44,645 nucleotides of DNA from Akkermansia muciniphila (GCA_945867235.1 CAMBHS010000004.1:1-44645); one strand, 5' to 3'; counted from the stretch's first letter, positions 27,039-36,724 are shown. Numbers and translations: made by a program. Notes: generated by a model from the sequence alone, not told the origin.

Positions 27039-27322
27039 AACTTTCGCACTGGCAACCCAGCAATAAAATCTTTCGCAATCATGACATTACAGAGGAATCG
27101 CAACACCGTCAAGCAGGCAGAAACAACTTTGCGCCCCATCATTCTCTTGTCTAACGGAAAACCCATGATGCAAAACCTCCTAACAGAGTTCAGGTTACTC
27201 TTTGGTTTCATGCTTTATGGAAATGTTTTTGTCACAACTAAACACCTTCGAACTGCGACACTGATGAACCTGACCCAGCGAAACTTGGCTTGCCAGATGA
27301 ACCCCTTTGTGAAAAGTTTCAC

Positions 27323-28423
27323 ATGCAATTTATGGGACACATCAAACTGCATATACCTGGGCCGGTTGAAGTAAGTGAAAAAACCTTTCGAGCGTTTTGT
27401 GCGCCTATGATTGGGCATCGAGGTCAGGGGTTCAAAGACTTATATGCCACAATGCAGCCACAGCTCCAATCTCTGCTCTACACGAAACAGTTGGTTTATT
27501 TGAGCACCTCTTCTGCTTGGGGAATCATGGAAGGAGCCTTGCGCAACCTCGTCGCCAAGAAAGTCCTCTGTTGCATGTGTGGTGCTTTTTCCGATAAGTG
27601 GCTGGACGTCGCAAAACGGTGCGGAAAAGACGCTGAAGGTTTGCGCGTGGACTGGGGTTCGCCGATCAGAGCTGAGGCCATTGACGCCAAGCTTTCCACC
27701 GGCGAATTCGATGCGATCACGCTCATTCATAACGAAACATCTACGGGCACGATGAGTCCGCTCGCTGAAATTGCGGCTTTGAAGGTAAAATACCCAGACG
27801 TGATGTTCATCGTCGATGCAGTGAGTTCGATGACTGGGACGAAGATTGAATTCGACACCCTGGGAATTGACGTTTTGCTGGCTGGAACTCAAAAAGCGTT
27901 CGCCTTACCCCCTGGTTTAACGGTCTTTACGTGTTCTCCGGCCGCACTTGCCAGAGCCTCTCAGCAAAAAGATCGAGGGTATTATTTTGATTTCATCGAA
28001 TTCCAAAAAAATGCGGCCGACAGTATGACTCCGAGCACCCCCAGCATTAGCCATTTTTATGCGCTTGCCTCAAAGTTGGAGGATATTTTTGCTGAAGGCC
28101 TTGATGCACGATTTGAACGACACTTGACTCTCGCAAATAAAACGCGCAATTGGGCAACGGGTCATGGGTTTTTACTGTTTCCAGAAACGGGATATGAATC
28201 TGAGACCTTAACTTGTGTGAGCAACGGAGCTCGACATGGAGGAAGGGTGATCGATGTGGCTAAGTTTCAAAAGCTCGTCAAAGACCGAGGATTCCTTATT
28301 GACGGTGGGTATGGCAAAATTAAAGGAACAACATTCCGTATTTCGAACATGGGAGACGAAACGGAAAGCTCCATACAGACCTTATTTTCAGCCATGGATG
28401 ACGCATTGAGTCATCTTGGGTAG
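27323..28423 (+). CDS. Class V aminotransferase (alanine--glyoxylate / serine--glyoxylate type)
   Basis: This PLP-dependent fold-type I enzyme (366 aa from the ATG at 27323) begins 'HIPGPVEVSEKTFRA', typical of the alanine-glyoxylate/serine-pyruvate family. It also shows 'FIVDAVSSMTG' (PLP-binding Asp) and 'LAGTQKAFALPPGL' with the Schiff-base Lys, near residues 165 and 190. The C-terminal 'GTTFRISNMGD' carries the carboxylate-binding Arg. It would transfer an amino group between a small amino acid (alanine, serine) and glyoxylate or pyruvate in the cytoplasm; the exact substrate cannot be read from sequence, and a SerC-like or PucG-like role is possible. The frame is open back to a TTG at 27290, but homologues start near the ATG at 27323 or 27332. 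Confidence 0.85.
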   Translation: MQFMGHIKLHIPGPVEVSEKTFRAFCAPMIGHRGQGFKDLYATMQPQLQSLLYTKQLVYLSTSSAWGIMEGALRNLVAKKVLCCMCGAFSDKWLDVAKRCGKDAEGLRVDWGSPIRAEAIDAKLSTGEFDAITLIHNETSTGTMSPLAEIAALKVKYPDVMFIVDAVSSMTGTKIEFDTLGIDVLLAGTQKAFALPPGLTVFTCSPAALARASQQKDRGYYFDFIEFQKNAADSMTPSTPSISHFYALASKLEDIFAEGLDARFERHLTLANKTRNWATGHGFLLFPETGYESETLTCVSNGARHGGRVIDVAKFQKLVKDRGFLIDGGYGKIKGTTFRISNMGDETESSIQTLFSAMDDALSHLG

Positions 28424-28432
28424 TCACCTTTT

Positions 28433-28452
28433 CGCAAATCTTGGAATTTGCG
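28433..28452. terminator. Hairpin between convergent genes
   Basis: A perfect 7-bp stem, CGCAAAT / ATTTGCG, with a 6-nt loop lies between the aminotransferase stop and the convergent methyltransferase stop (28455). It lacks a clear U-tract on either strand (AAAA/TTTT only on one flank), so a weak bidirectional terminator is possible but not proven. Confidence 0.35.
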
Positions 28453-28454
28453 GT

Positions 28455-29555
28455 TCACAGCTTGGCGGCACTATTGTTGGAGGCCGGTTGATGTTGGAGA
28501 ATGGCTTTAAATTTAGTGCCGAGAAGTTCTGGTCGAGTTAATGTAGCCAAAGCTCTGGTTTGGTTGGCAGCAAGCTCAAAACCAGCCTCCAACCACCGCT
28601 GCACTATTTCCATGAGAAAAATCTGCTGGCGATCGTAAAACTCGGTTATCAATCCAACATCCTCGCCAATGGATAGAATCGAGGTAAAATTCACTGAGGC
28701 AGTGAGATCCACTTCTCCGGAATCTGCCTCCAAGACGTTCGCCGCCTGATGCTTTCGATAGCCTCGCAAGGAGCCTTGAGACCGGTCAGCCATCCAAAAG
28801 TCTTCTTCACTTCCACCGTAATCAAAAGTCAGCAACCAACCTTCCGCCAATCTTGAGGAAGCCTGATGCCACCAAGAAACTGCCGCAGGGCATAACTCCC
28901 GCTGGTAGCCATGAGGCAATACCGCACCTAATGAAGAGGTGAATAATTCCAAGGATTTTGGATAAGGTTCGGCGGAGAGTGTTGAAACCCAAACTAATCG
29001 CCCTCCTTGGTAGGTCACGCCAAACTCATGCCACCGATGTTGGGTCGCGTCCCAACGCCATATTTCCACTGGGAAAGCATCGAGCAACTCGTTGGACAAA
29101 ACAACGCCGGTCACCGAAGCGGGTGGGATTTCCTGCCAGTCGCTCATCCAACGCACTTTAGAACCGTGGGCGTCGAGCATTTCACCCTGCCACTGGCGTC
29201 TTGTGAGTGAAGGTTCCAGAATAACATACTTAACACGTCGATAAATGTTGGGGCGATTTTTTTGAAGCCAATTCAAAATATCCAATGCCATCTGACCTTC
29301 GTTGGCACCAGCTTCTATCACTTGAACCTCGTTGGGGATCGACTTGAGTTTTTCGGAAATCCAAAAAGCGAGTAGCTCACCAAAGAGCGATCCGACACTG
29401 ACGCTTGTGAAATAGTCCCCCTTCCGTCCAACTCGACCTTTGATCTCATAATAACCATGCTGAGGATGGTAAAGCGCGAGGTCCATGAAACGCGCCCAAG
29501 GCATCACCCCCAAGCGGGTAATCTCATCGCGCACAATTTCAGCCAAAGAGTTCAT
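28455..29555 (-). CDS. MidA/NDUFAF7-family SAM-dependent methyltransferase
   Basis: The 366-aa protein matches the MidA family (PF02636), whose mitochondrial member NDUFAF7 dimethylates an Arg of a complex I subunit. Motifs: N-terminal 'MPWARFMDLALYHPQHGYY' (about 18-36) and 'GDYFTSVSVGSLFGELLAFW' (about 46-65); SAM-binding 'VIEAGANEGQMALDIL' (about 79-94); 'VVLSNELLDAFPVEIW' (about 150-165); 'LLTFDYGGSEEDFW' (about 240-253). The family's usual G-x-G at the SAM site is here 'EAGANEG'. It is alone, convergent with the aminotransferase, and lies upstream of a divergent gene at 29801. The protein substrate in bacteria is not established. Confidence 0.85.
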   Translation of the reverse strand: MNSLAEIVRDEITRLGVMPWARFMDLALYHPQHGYYEIKGRVGRKGDYFTSVSVGSLFGELLAFWISEKLKSIPNEVQVIEAGANEGQMALDILNWLQKNRPNIYRRVKYVILEPSLTRRQWQGEMLDAHGSKVRWMSDWQEIPPASVTGVVLSNELLDAFPVEIWRWDATQHRWHEFGVTYQGGRLVWVSTLSAEPYPKSLELFTSSLGAVLPHGYQRELCPAAVSWWHQASSRLAEGWLLTFDYGGSEEDFWMADRSQGSLRGYRKHQAANVLEADSGEVDLTASVNFTSILSIGEDVGLITEFYDRQQIFLMEIVQRWLEAGFELAANQTRALATLTRPELLGTKFKAILQHQPASNNSAAKL

Positions 29556-29717
29556 GGGGTGGTAAGGCTGGAGAGGTCAACATAAACAAAAGCGAAGGAC
29601 TTGACTTTTTCCCTCATAAAGTAAAGCTGAACAGGTAGATCACTGCACTGGGACTATGAAACATTGTTGGGTTCTTAACCTAGCAATACTGTCAGCAGTG
29701 ATCCATTTTTTGTCCAT

Positions 29718-29737
29718 GCCCTTTTACGTAAAAGGGC
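29718..29737. repeat. Perfect 20-bp palindrome upstream of the DUF6797 gene
   Basis: GCCCTTTTAC followed by its exact reverse complement, with no spacer, about 64 bp before the ATG at 29801. A second, weaker dyad (ATGTA-N5-TACAT) lies at 29744-29758. The position between divergent genes fits an operator; it could also be a cruciform or hairpin. No regulator can be named. Confidence 0.5.
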
Positions 29738-29800
29738 GATGAGATGTATTGTGTACATTACGACGAAAACCGTTAATCGTTAACTAAATAAAAAGAAAAC

Positions 29801-32095
29801 ATGCGCTGTTTACTGACATCGCCCCGTGCCAACCGCTCTCTGTGGTCTTCATGCTTATTGGCCTCCTCCCTCTTGGTTGGGTTGACCATCACCACTCAAT
29901 CTCAGAATAAAAAGTCCTCCGTCTTACAGGAGGATTTTCCGTTCCAAGGGGCTGCCATTTCCGCCAAAGGCCCTGGAAAAAATGTAGCCATGAAAGGCTT
30001 GGCAATCCGCGTCGCCAATGGGGCATCTGTCCTGTTTGACACAGAATTACTGCGCATGGTGGCGGGTTGATCCGGCGGGTATATCACTTCTTTCGGTGTT
30101 GCGTTTGATGGGGGTCATGGCGGACATCCTGCCATTGATGGCGAACAAGCTTTTGCCACCCCTACCCTTCCGGGTTGGATCGGTGCGAAGGATGAATTTA
30201 AGGATCCGCGTCCGGAACCGTTCGGAGCATTGGCTCCCGAATATGCACGCTGGGACGGGTTGCATGTCGTTGGAATGGATACGGTGCTTTCCTACACGAT
30301 CCGAGGCACTAAAATTTATGAGCAACCCTCGAGCATCCTGAAAGACGGACAACTCGGCTTTGTGCGGACATTCGATCTCGCCAAAGCAAAGGAGGATTTA
30401 AGTTTGCTGGTTTGTGAAGTTGACGGTGGACAGGGTCAGGTCGAAGGCAACCGGGCTGTCATTAAATCGGGGGAAAAAAGCACGGTTGTGGTGGGTTCAT
30501 CACTTCCGGGAAAGGCACAATTAATCGTCTCCAACAATCGAGTTTTACTCCAATTGCCAAAAGGAGCTGGGGGCGTTTTCAAACTGACAATATGGAACGG
30601 GATTGAGGCGAATATTCCAAAGGTGGCCTCACTCGCCGAAGGTGCTCCCAAGTTGGTTGACTTCAAAAAAGGAAGTCCTACGCGATGGACTCAGGAGGTT
30701 GTCACCAAAGGTCAATTGCAAACGAGCCAAACACCAGATGGAGCGTATGTGACCGACAGCCTAACAGCTCCCCTTGAAAACCCATGGAAACGCCGGGTTC
30801 GTTTCAGCGGTTTGGACTTTTTTAAGGATGGCAAACGAGCCGCACTTTCCACGTGGGATGGGGATGTTTGGATCGTTTCAGGAATTGACGACACGTTGGA
30901 GAATCTGCGATGGAAACGGTTTTCCTCGGGGATGTATGAAACAATCGGGCTGAAGATTGTCGATGAAGTCATTTACACCTCAGGCCGGGATCAGCTCACT
31001 CGTTATCACGATCTAAACAAAGACGGGGAGGCGGATTACTACGAGAACTTCAATAACCAATATACTTCCACAGAAGGGTTCCACGAATTCTTATTCGACC
31101 TTCAAACCGATAAAGAAGGAAATTTCTACTTCGCCAAGGCAGGCCCGGTGCGTGGCGGCGGGCGCGGGTTCGAGCGGATTTCCGCGAATGCCGGAACGCT
31201 GATGAAGGTATCGAAAGACGGTAAAAAGCTTGAGGTCGTGGCGACTGGATTTCGTGCACCCAACGGCATTGGTGTCAATCCTTGGACAGGACAATTGACT
31301 ACCGGCGACAATGAAGGCAGTTGGATGCCAACCTGCCCGATTAACTGGGTCAAGCCAGGTGGTTTTTATGGAGTCGAAGACACCGCACAAAAAAGCCCTG
31401 TTCCCACCTTTAACCCACCCATGCTCTGGTTGTCCCACAATGGTTGGGATAACTCAGGAGGCGGTCAGGTGTGGGTGGACAGCGACAAGTGGGGTCCATT
31501 CAAAGGTGAATTGTTGCACTGTTCCTATGGAGAATGCGCCCTTTACCTCGTCATGAAGCAAGACCTAGGCAATCAGATGCAAGGCGGAGCGGTGCGTTTG
31601 CCCGTCAGGTTCACTTCGTCGGCAATGCGTCCAAAGTTCAATCCTACCGATGGTCAATTATATGTGGCTGGGCTTCAAGGCTGGCAAACAAAGGCCGTAA
31701 AAATGGCCGGCTTGGATCGCGTCCGATACACCGGACAACCCGTGGCCAGTGTGCGCAATATCAAGGTGGACAAACTCGGTGTGCACCTCACATTCACGCA
31801 ACCCGTTGAAGCAAAATCCGCTGAGGACAACCAGAATTACGCTGTGGAAATGTGGAATTACCGCCGCTCCTCAAATTACGGATCTCCGGAAGTTTCAGTA
31901 AAAAACCCGGAGAAAAATGGACACGACAAATTAGAAGTAAGCGTTGCCAAAATATCGGCTGATGGACTGACGATCACATTGACCATTCCGGAACTTGTTC
32001 CTGCGATGCAAGTGCAACTCAAATACAACCTGAAATCAAAATCAGGTAAGGAAATCAATCAAACAGTCCTAAGCACGGTGCATGCGATTCCCTGA
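29801..32095 (+). pseudogene. DUF6797-type exported protein with sorbosone-dehydrogenase-like propeller, interrupted by one in-frame TGA
   Basis: The frame runs from the ATG at 29801 to the TGA at 32095 (764 codons) with a single internal TGA at 30068-30070. Residues 1-35 are a signal peptide. The following part matches the DUF6797 family of verrucomicrobia and planctomycetes: 'DFPFQGAAISAKGPGKNVAMKGLAIRV', 'VLFDTELLRMVAG', then TGA, then 'SGGYITSFGVAFDGGHGGHP' and 'GPL/GAL-x-PEYARW'. From about residue 340 a beta-propeller like glucose/sorbosone dehydrogenases follows ('RAALSTWDGDVWIVSG', 'GFRAPNGIGVNPWTG', 'LTTGDNEGSWMP'). No CXXCH haem motif is present. Both halves stay in one frame and look undecayed, so the TGA is a recent nonsense change, a sequencing error, or is read through. 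The downstream part could restart at 30230, but without its signal peptide. Confidence 0.75.
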
Positions 32096-32120
32096 TCGAT
32101 AACCCGGCTTCAAACTTATA

Positions 32121-32148
32121 AAGCGGCTCCACTGGAGCCGCTTTTTTT
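32121..32148 (+). terminator. Strong rho-independent terminator
   Basis: A perfect 10-bp stem (AAGCGGCTCC / GGAGCCGCTT) with a 3-nt loop is followed by a run of seven T residues, 26 bp after the stop of the DUF6797-type gene. It separates that gene from the lipoprotein gene at 32197. Confidence 0.9.
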
Positions 32149-32196
32149 GTGTCATTTGTTTGGAAAAGCTTGACGCAAAAATGAAAACCGATTGCA

Positions 32197-32586
32197 ATGC
32201 GAAGGATGAATAAGAACTTATTTGGTCTTGTGGTGGCTGCAACCCTCATTTTTTCCACCACAGGTTGCTTCCGCGCTGTGGATGGTAGATCACGTGCTGG
32301 GATCCCTTTCTCAAAGGACACCATCGAAAGCCGCTACGAACGCCCCGTGCAGCAGATTTTTGATTCAGCCAAACAAGTGCTCACCTTCAATGGCACGCTG
32401 ACGAGCGAAAACACCATCACCAAATCCCTCGAAGCGAAGATTGACACCCGCACCGTGTGGATACGCGTGGATGAGGTAGAACCGAAGGTCAGCCGCATTG
32501 TTGTGCAAGCACGGAATAAAAGCCGCGGATCCGATATCGATCTTGCCAGCGAGATTGATAAACAAATAGCACTTCGTTTGAAGTGA
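32197..32586 (+). CDS. Small lipoprotein, DUF3568-like
   Basis: The 129-aa protein has a lipoprotein signal with lipobox 'STTGC' (Cys about residue 24), so it is expected to be lipid-anchored. The mature domain ('YERPVQQIFDSAKQVLTFNG', 'LEAKIDTRTVWIRVDEVEPKVSRIVVQAR') resembles the DUF3568 family of small verrucomicrobial and other Gram-negative lipoproteins of unknown function. It has its own promoter space after the terminator at 32121-32148 and ends directly against the convergent TPR gene (stop codons adjacent at 32586/32587). The start could also be the second Met, three codons later; the ATG at 32197 is used here. Confidence 0.75.
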   Translation: MRRMNKNLFGLVVAATLIFSTTGCFRAVDGRSRAGIPFSKDTIESRYERPVQQIFDSAKQVLTFNGTLTSENTITKSLEAKIDTRTVWIRVDEVEPKVSRIVVQARNKSRGSDIDLASEIDKQIALRLK

Positions 32587-34041
32587 TCAAGACGGCGCCA
32601 CAGGGCGTCCGGTTTTCAATCCAACATTCTGTTCATAAGAGCCAAGTTTAATTTCTTGGCTCTTATTTTTTGCAGTCAATTCCTGGGGCAACCGTGCCAG
32701 GCGCATTTCAGCCAATGTCGCGTGGGATGATTTTGGAAACATTGTCGAAATTCGGGTGAGGGCGGAACGAGCCGCCGGCATGTCACTGGCTAATTTAATG
32801 TGCAGGTCAGCGAGCTTATTAAGCCAGACTGCAATATTTTTACCGGATTGGTGAGGAGTCGCGATCAATTGTTCCAGTTGATCTCCAGCCATGTCGATGC
32901 GTTGATAATGGTCAGCATAAATGGCGGAAAGTCGTTCCCGAGCTTCGTTATCACCCGGGTAAACATTAAGGTGCTGCACCAATTGATGGGCTAGTTCGGT
33001 TTGATCCTCCGAGGGTGGAGGAGGGAGTGGTTTACCGAGCAATCCATAATTTTCCATCGGCGGTTTGAGGGTCACTTTGTAACTTGCAGCCCTGACCTCT
33101 AAGAATTCAGGGGTCGCCAGATGCGAGATGCGTTGGATTGCGTGATGAGATTGTTGAGTATTTGGAAACAAATACGTGATTCGTTCCAAGGCCTGACGGG
33201 CGGCGACGACATCCTTGTTGTATTTGATTTGCCAATCCGCCACTTGATTCAATGCAAAGGCAATATTGGTTGGACGATGGTGCCCGTGACCCACGATCTG
33301 TTCAATCGCTTCAAGAGCGTCCTCGAGGCGACGCAAATCATTGGCCATTATTTCCGTCTTTAACATCCACCCTTCGTAATCTTCCGGAAACTGCAACAGT
33401 TGTTCCTCCACTGCCTCCAGTGCTTTGTCATATTCACCTCGGAGACGTTTCGAACGGGCAATGGAATAAAAGGGTCTTGCCTCAATCTCCGTGTCCCCTC
33501 CATCAAAAAGATTTGTCAACGGTTTTGCAAACATGGCTCCGATATTCGGGGCCCAAATAATCCCCATGCTTAATCCACAAACCGCACCGGCGATCGGAAC
33601 GATGAATGCTGAAGCCATGTCACCACTCGGGGAGGTCAACGCAACCCACAACGCAACCCCAGAAAAAAAGACGGTCAACACCCATTTAAAAACCAGACGC
33701 CCTTTATCCTCTGTTTTTTTTAAGGATCGAAAAAGGATACAGGCCGTTACGGCAAATGCCGCGACCATCATCAGGAGACCGAACACATATGAAAAAAATG
33801 TCCTCATAAATCGACGAAGCGGATTTCGGTCGTGCCGGAACTCTATCCCCAACCCGCCAACCCGCAAGCTTGTCATCGTGAAGAATTTTGATCTAGGGTC
33901 GAACTCGATGGGTGCAACCTTGTCATTTGCACCTAAAACAAAGAACCCCAACAGTTGAATTGAATCAATCTGCTGGGGAGAAATGGTCGATTTTAAACGC
34001 TTAAACAGCCAATAAAGAATGAGCTTTTTCAGGATCCACAC
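32587..34041 (-). CDS. Membrane protein with C-terminal tetratricopeptide-like repeats
   Basis: The 484-aa protein has an N-terminal region (about 1-80) of unknown fold, three predicted membrane helices (about 85-107, 118-136, 144-168), and a long helical region from about 190 to 440. That region has TPR-like units such as 'AEARPFYSIARSKRLRGEYDKALEAVEEQLLQFPEDYEGW' (split motif, about 188-227) and two 'VAARQALERI-x-x-LFP' type units. The start is a GTG at 34041, inside the 3' end of aceE (41-bp overlap), suggesting co-transcription; an internal start near the ATG for 'MTSLRVGG' cannot be excluded. TPR proteins of this build usually act as scaffolds. Function unknown. Confidence 0.75.
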   Translation of the reverse strand: MWILKKLILYWLFKRLKSTISPQQIDSIQLLGFFVLGANDKVAPIEFDPRSKFFTMTSLRVGGLGIEFRHDRNPLRRFMRTFFSYVFGLLMMVAAFAVTACILFRSLKKTEDKGRLVFKWVLTVFFSGVALWVALTSPSGDMASAFIVPIAGAVCGLSMGIIWAPNIGAMFAKPLTNLFDGGDTEIEARPFYSIARSKRLRGEYDKALEAVEEQLLQFPEDYEGWMLKTEIMANDLRRLEDALEAIEQIVGHGHHRPTNIAFALNQVADWQIKYNKDVVAARQALERITYLFPNTQQSHHAIQRISHLATPEFLEVRAASYKVTLKPPMENYGLLGKPLPPPPSEDQTELAHQLVQHLNVYPGDNEARERLSAIYADHYQRIDMAGDQLEQLIATPHQSGKNIAVWLNKLADLHIKLASDMPAARSALTRISTMFPKSSHATLAEMRLARLPQELTAKNKSQEIKLGSYEQNVGLKTGRPVAPS

Positions 34042-36724
34042 CGAGATCTAGAATCGCTTTGGCAACTATTTCACTTGGCACAACACCCTTTTGGCTCAAG
34101 GCGTATAAGGTGCCGATGACCGTTGATTCGCCATCGATTTCAAAGAAGCGTCGCAGACGTTCCCGTGTGTCGCTTCTTCCAAATCCATCGGTGCCCAAGG
34201 AGAAAAGCCCACCGGGAACCCACGATCCAATTTGATCAGCAACGATTTTCATATTGTCGGAGACTGCGACAAAAACCCCCTGCTCCTGAGCCAGAACTTC
34301 TTCCAAATAGGATTTTCTGGGAGTTTCGGTGGGATGCAGCATGTTCCAACGCTGCGTATTGAGCGCATCATTGCGGAGAGACTTGTAGCTGGTGGCACTC
34401 CAAACATCGGCGCAGACATCGTAATCACGCGCCAATATTTCCTGAGCCTTTAAAGCGGAGCGCATGATCGAGCCACTCCCAAAAATATGGGCTTTGTGTT
34501 TTTTGGTGATGTCACCGACTTTAAATTTGTATAGCCCTTTCAGCACGCCCTCTTCAACCCCTTTTGGCATAGTCGGCATGAGATAGTTCTCGTTATACAG
34601 GGTCATGTAATAAAACACATCCTCCATGTCGTGATACATGCGCTTCATGCCGTCAGCAACGATGATAGCAACTTCATACGAGAACGCTGGATCATAGGCT
34701 AGCATGGAAGGAACCGTGGAAGCCATGAGGAGACTGTGCCCATCCTGATGCTGCAAGCCCTCGCCATTCAGACTGGTACGACCCGAGGTGGCTCCTAGCA
34801 AAAATCCCTTGGCACGGATATCTCCGGCCAGCCAGATTTGATCACCAATGCGTTGGAAACCGAACATCGAATAGTAGATGTAGAATGGCATCATGTTGAC
34901 ACCATAATTCGCGTAAGCAGTTCCGGCGGCGACGAACGAGGAAATCGATCCCGCTTCGGTTATTCCTTCTTCGAGGATTTGACCATCCTTGGATTCGTGG
35001 TAATACGCTGGGTTCCCAATATCCACCGGCTCATAGAGTTGGCCTTTTGGAGAATAGATCCCGATCTGGCTAAATAATGCGTCGATACCGAAGGTGCGAG
35101 CTTCATCCGGCACGATGGGGACAATCAGCCTTCCTATTTCCTTGTGCCGAACGAGCAATGTTAGGATACGCACAAAACTCATGGTGGTGGAGGCTTCCCG
35201 TCCGCCTTGCAGGAGTTCCTTGAAATAATCCAACCCAGGAGTATTGGATGGCTGAGCACGCACCTTTCGAGCCGGAATAAATCCACCTAAATCCTTACGT
35301 CGCTCGAGTAAATATTTAATTTCCGGGCTATCCGATGCCGGACGATAGAAAGGAGTTTCAGCAACTGCTTCGTCACTGATCGGAACTTGGAACCTCGTAC
35401 GGAATTCGCGAAGTTCCTTCTCGTTCATCTTTTTCTGTTGATGAGAGATGTTTTTACCTTCGCCCGCTTCACCTAAGCCGTAGCCTTTGACTGTTTTGGC
35501 CAATATCACGGTGGGTTTGCCTGTAAAGTCGGTCGCAGCTTTGTAGGCCGTGTAAACTTTGCGGACGTCGTGCCCACCCCGTAGGAGCTTTGTTAAGTCA
35601 AAATCGGTCAGATGGTTCACCATCTCCTTCAATTCTGGGTATTTTCCGAAAAAATGTTTCCGAATGTAACTGCCATGCTCGACGGAATATTTTTGGAAAT
35701 CGCCATCCACAACCTCTGACATGCGTTTCGCGAGGAGTCCTTTGCTGTCGGCTTTGAACAATTCATCCCAATCTGTGCCCCAGATCACTTTGATGACGTT
35801 CCAACCCGCACCCAGAAATAGAGATTCGAGTTCTTGGATGATTTTGCCGTTGCCGCGTACCGGACCGTCCAATCGTTGCAGATTGCAGTTGATCACCCAA
35901 ACAAGATTATCCAATCCTTCGCGCACCGGTAGTGTAAGGCAACCCAGAGATTCAGGTTCATCAGATTCACCGTCACCCATGAAGGCCCAAACTTTGGATT
36001 CGCCGAGGGGGAGAAGGTTGCGCGACTTCATGTAACGCATGAAGCGAGCCTGGTAAATGGACATGATCGGTCCAAGACCCATCGAAACGGTGGGGAATTG
36101 CCAGAAATCAGGCATCAAATAAGGATGCGGGTAGGAAGAAAGTCCACCACCTTCGGCTAATTCTTGGCGAAAATGGGCAAGTTGGCGAGTCTCCAAACGA
36201 CCTTCAAGAAAAGCTCGTGAATAATTGCCGGGGGTAGCGTGACCTTGGAAATAAATTAAATCCCCTTGTTGGGTGTCGTTTTGGGCACGGAAAAAGTGGT
36301 TGTAACCCACTTCATAAAGTGTGGCTGAGGAAGCAAAAGTTGAAATATGACCACCCAATCCCATATCGCCGCGGTTGGCGGAAACCACCATGGCCATTGC
36401 GTTCCACCGAATATAGGATTTTAATTTGCGCTCAATGACACGGTCACCCGGGTAATCCGGTTGATCTTCTGGAGGTATCGTATTGACGTAGGCAGAACTC
36501 GTCAGAGTGGGGAAATCGACCGTATCCTCACCCAAACGACGAACCAATCTAGCCAAGAACTCCGCCGTGCGTCCGGCGTCCTGCGTATTCAGAATGTATT
36601 GGGCAACGAAGGACAACGCTTCTTCCTGGCGCGCCAACTGTAATTGGCGTGCTCGCAGGGCTGCGTTCTTTTTCTTCGGGTCTGCAGCCGCAACCTTGCT
36701 GGCATCAATGGTGTTCTCGTTCAT
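34001..36724 (-). CDS. aceE: Pyruvate dehydrogenase E1 component, homodimeric type
   Basis: AceE decarboxylates pyruvate with ThDP and passes the acetyl group to the lipoyl E2, feeding acetyl-CoA. At 907 aa it fits the homodimeric E1 (E. coli 887). Motifs: 'YFQGHATPGNYSRAFLEGR' (about 160-180), the ThDP motif 'GDGESDEPE' ending in 'NCNLQRLDGPV', 'LAKTVKGYGLG' (about 412) and the late 'AGTAYANYGVNMMPFYIYYS' (about 600). I use the ATG at 36724, just after GGAAAG; the frame is open to 36856, but the added residues look non-coding. Genes for E2 (aceF) and E3 (lpd) are not adjacent. The downstream TPR gene overlaps its 3' end. Confidence 0.95.
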   Translation of the reverse strand: MNENTIDASKVAAADPKKKNAALRARQLQLARQEEALSFVAQYILNTQDAGRTAEFLARLVRRLGEDTVDFPTLTSSAYVNTIPPEDQPDYPGDRVIERKLKSYIRWNAMAMVVSANRGDMGLGGHISTFASSATLYEVGYNHFFRAQNDTQQGDLIYFQGHATPGNYSRAFLEGRLETRQLAHFRQELAEGGGLSSYPHPYLMPDFWQFPTVSMGLGPIMSIYQARFMRYMKSRNLLPLGESKVWAFMGDGESDEPESLGCLTLPVREGLDNLVWVINCNLQRLDGPVRGNGKIIQELESLFLGAGWNVIKVIWGTDWDELFKADSKGLLAKRMSEVVDGDFQKYSVEHGSYIRKHFFGKYPELKEMVNHLTDFDLTKLLRGGHDVRKVYTAYKAATDFTGKPTVILAKTVKGYGLGEAGEGKNISHQQKKMNEKELREFRTRFQVPISDEAVAETPFYRPASDSPEIKYLLERRKDLGGFIPARKVRAQPSNTPGLDYFKELLQGGREASTTMSFVRILTLLVRHKEIGRLIVPIVPDEARTFGIDALFSQIGIYSPKGQLYEPVDIGNPAYYHESKDGQILEEGITEAGSISSFVAAGTAYANYGVNMMPFYIYYSMFGFQRIGDQIWLAGDIRAKGFLLGATSGRTSLNGEGLQHQDGHSLLMASTVPSMLAYDPAFSYEVAIIVADGMKRMYHDMEDVFYYMTLYNENYLMPTMPKGVEEGVLKGLYKFKVGDITKKHKAHIFGSGSIMRSALKAQEILARDYDVCADVWSATSYKSLRNDALNTQRWNMLHPTETPRKSYLEEVLAQEQGVFVAVSDNMKIVADQIGSWVPGGLFSLGTDGFGRSDTRERLRRFFEIDGESTVIGTLYALSQKGVVPSEIVAKAILDLGVDPEKAHSLLAV

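Larger units (their letters stand above)
26980..27322. other. Divergent intergenic region nusA / aminotransferase
   Basis: This 343-bp stretch separates the minus-strand nusA operon from the plus-strand aminotransferase. It contains the terminator-like structure and the Shine-Dalgarno hairpin on the nusA side. I found no tRNA, rimP or convincing small gene; the minus-strand 91-codon open frame at 26936-27211 overlaps nusA and does not resemble RimP. It should contain promoters for both sides, but I saw no clear consensus pair. Confidence 0.5.

Noticed and set aside
26936-27211. 91-codon minus-strand frame upstream of nusA as a possible rimP
   Set aside because: It overlaps the nusA start, is shorter than RimP (about 150 aa), shows no RimP-like sequence and includes the terminator region.
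30068-30070. Selenocysteine insertion at the internal TGA
   Set aside because: The family position is expected to be Trp rather than a redox Cys, the protein is not a known selenoprotein type, and no convincing stem-loop was seen directly after it.
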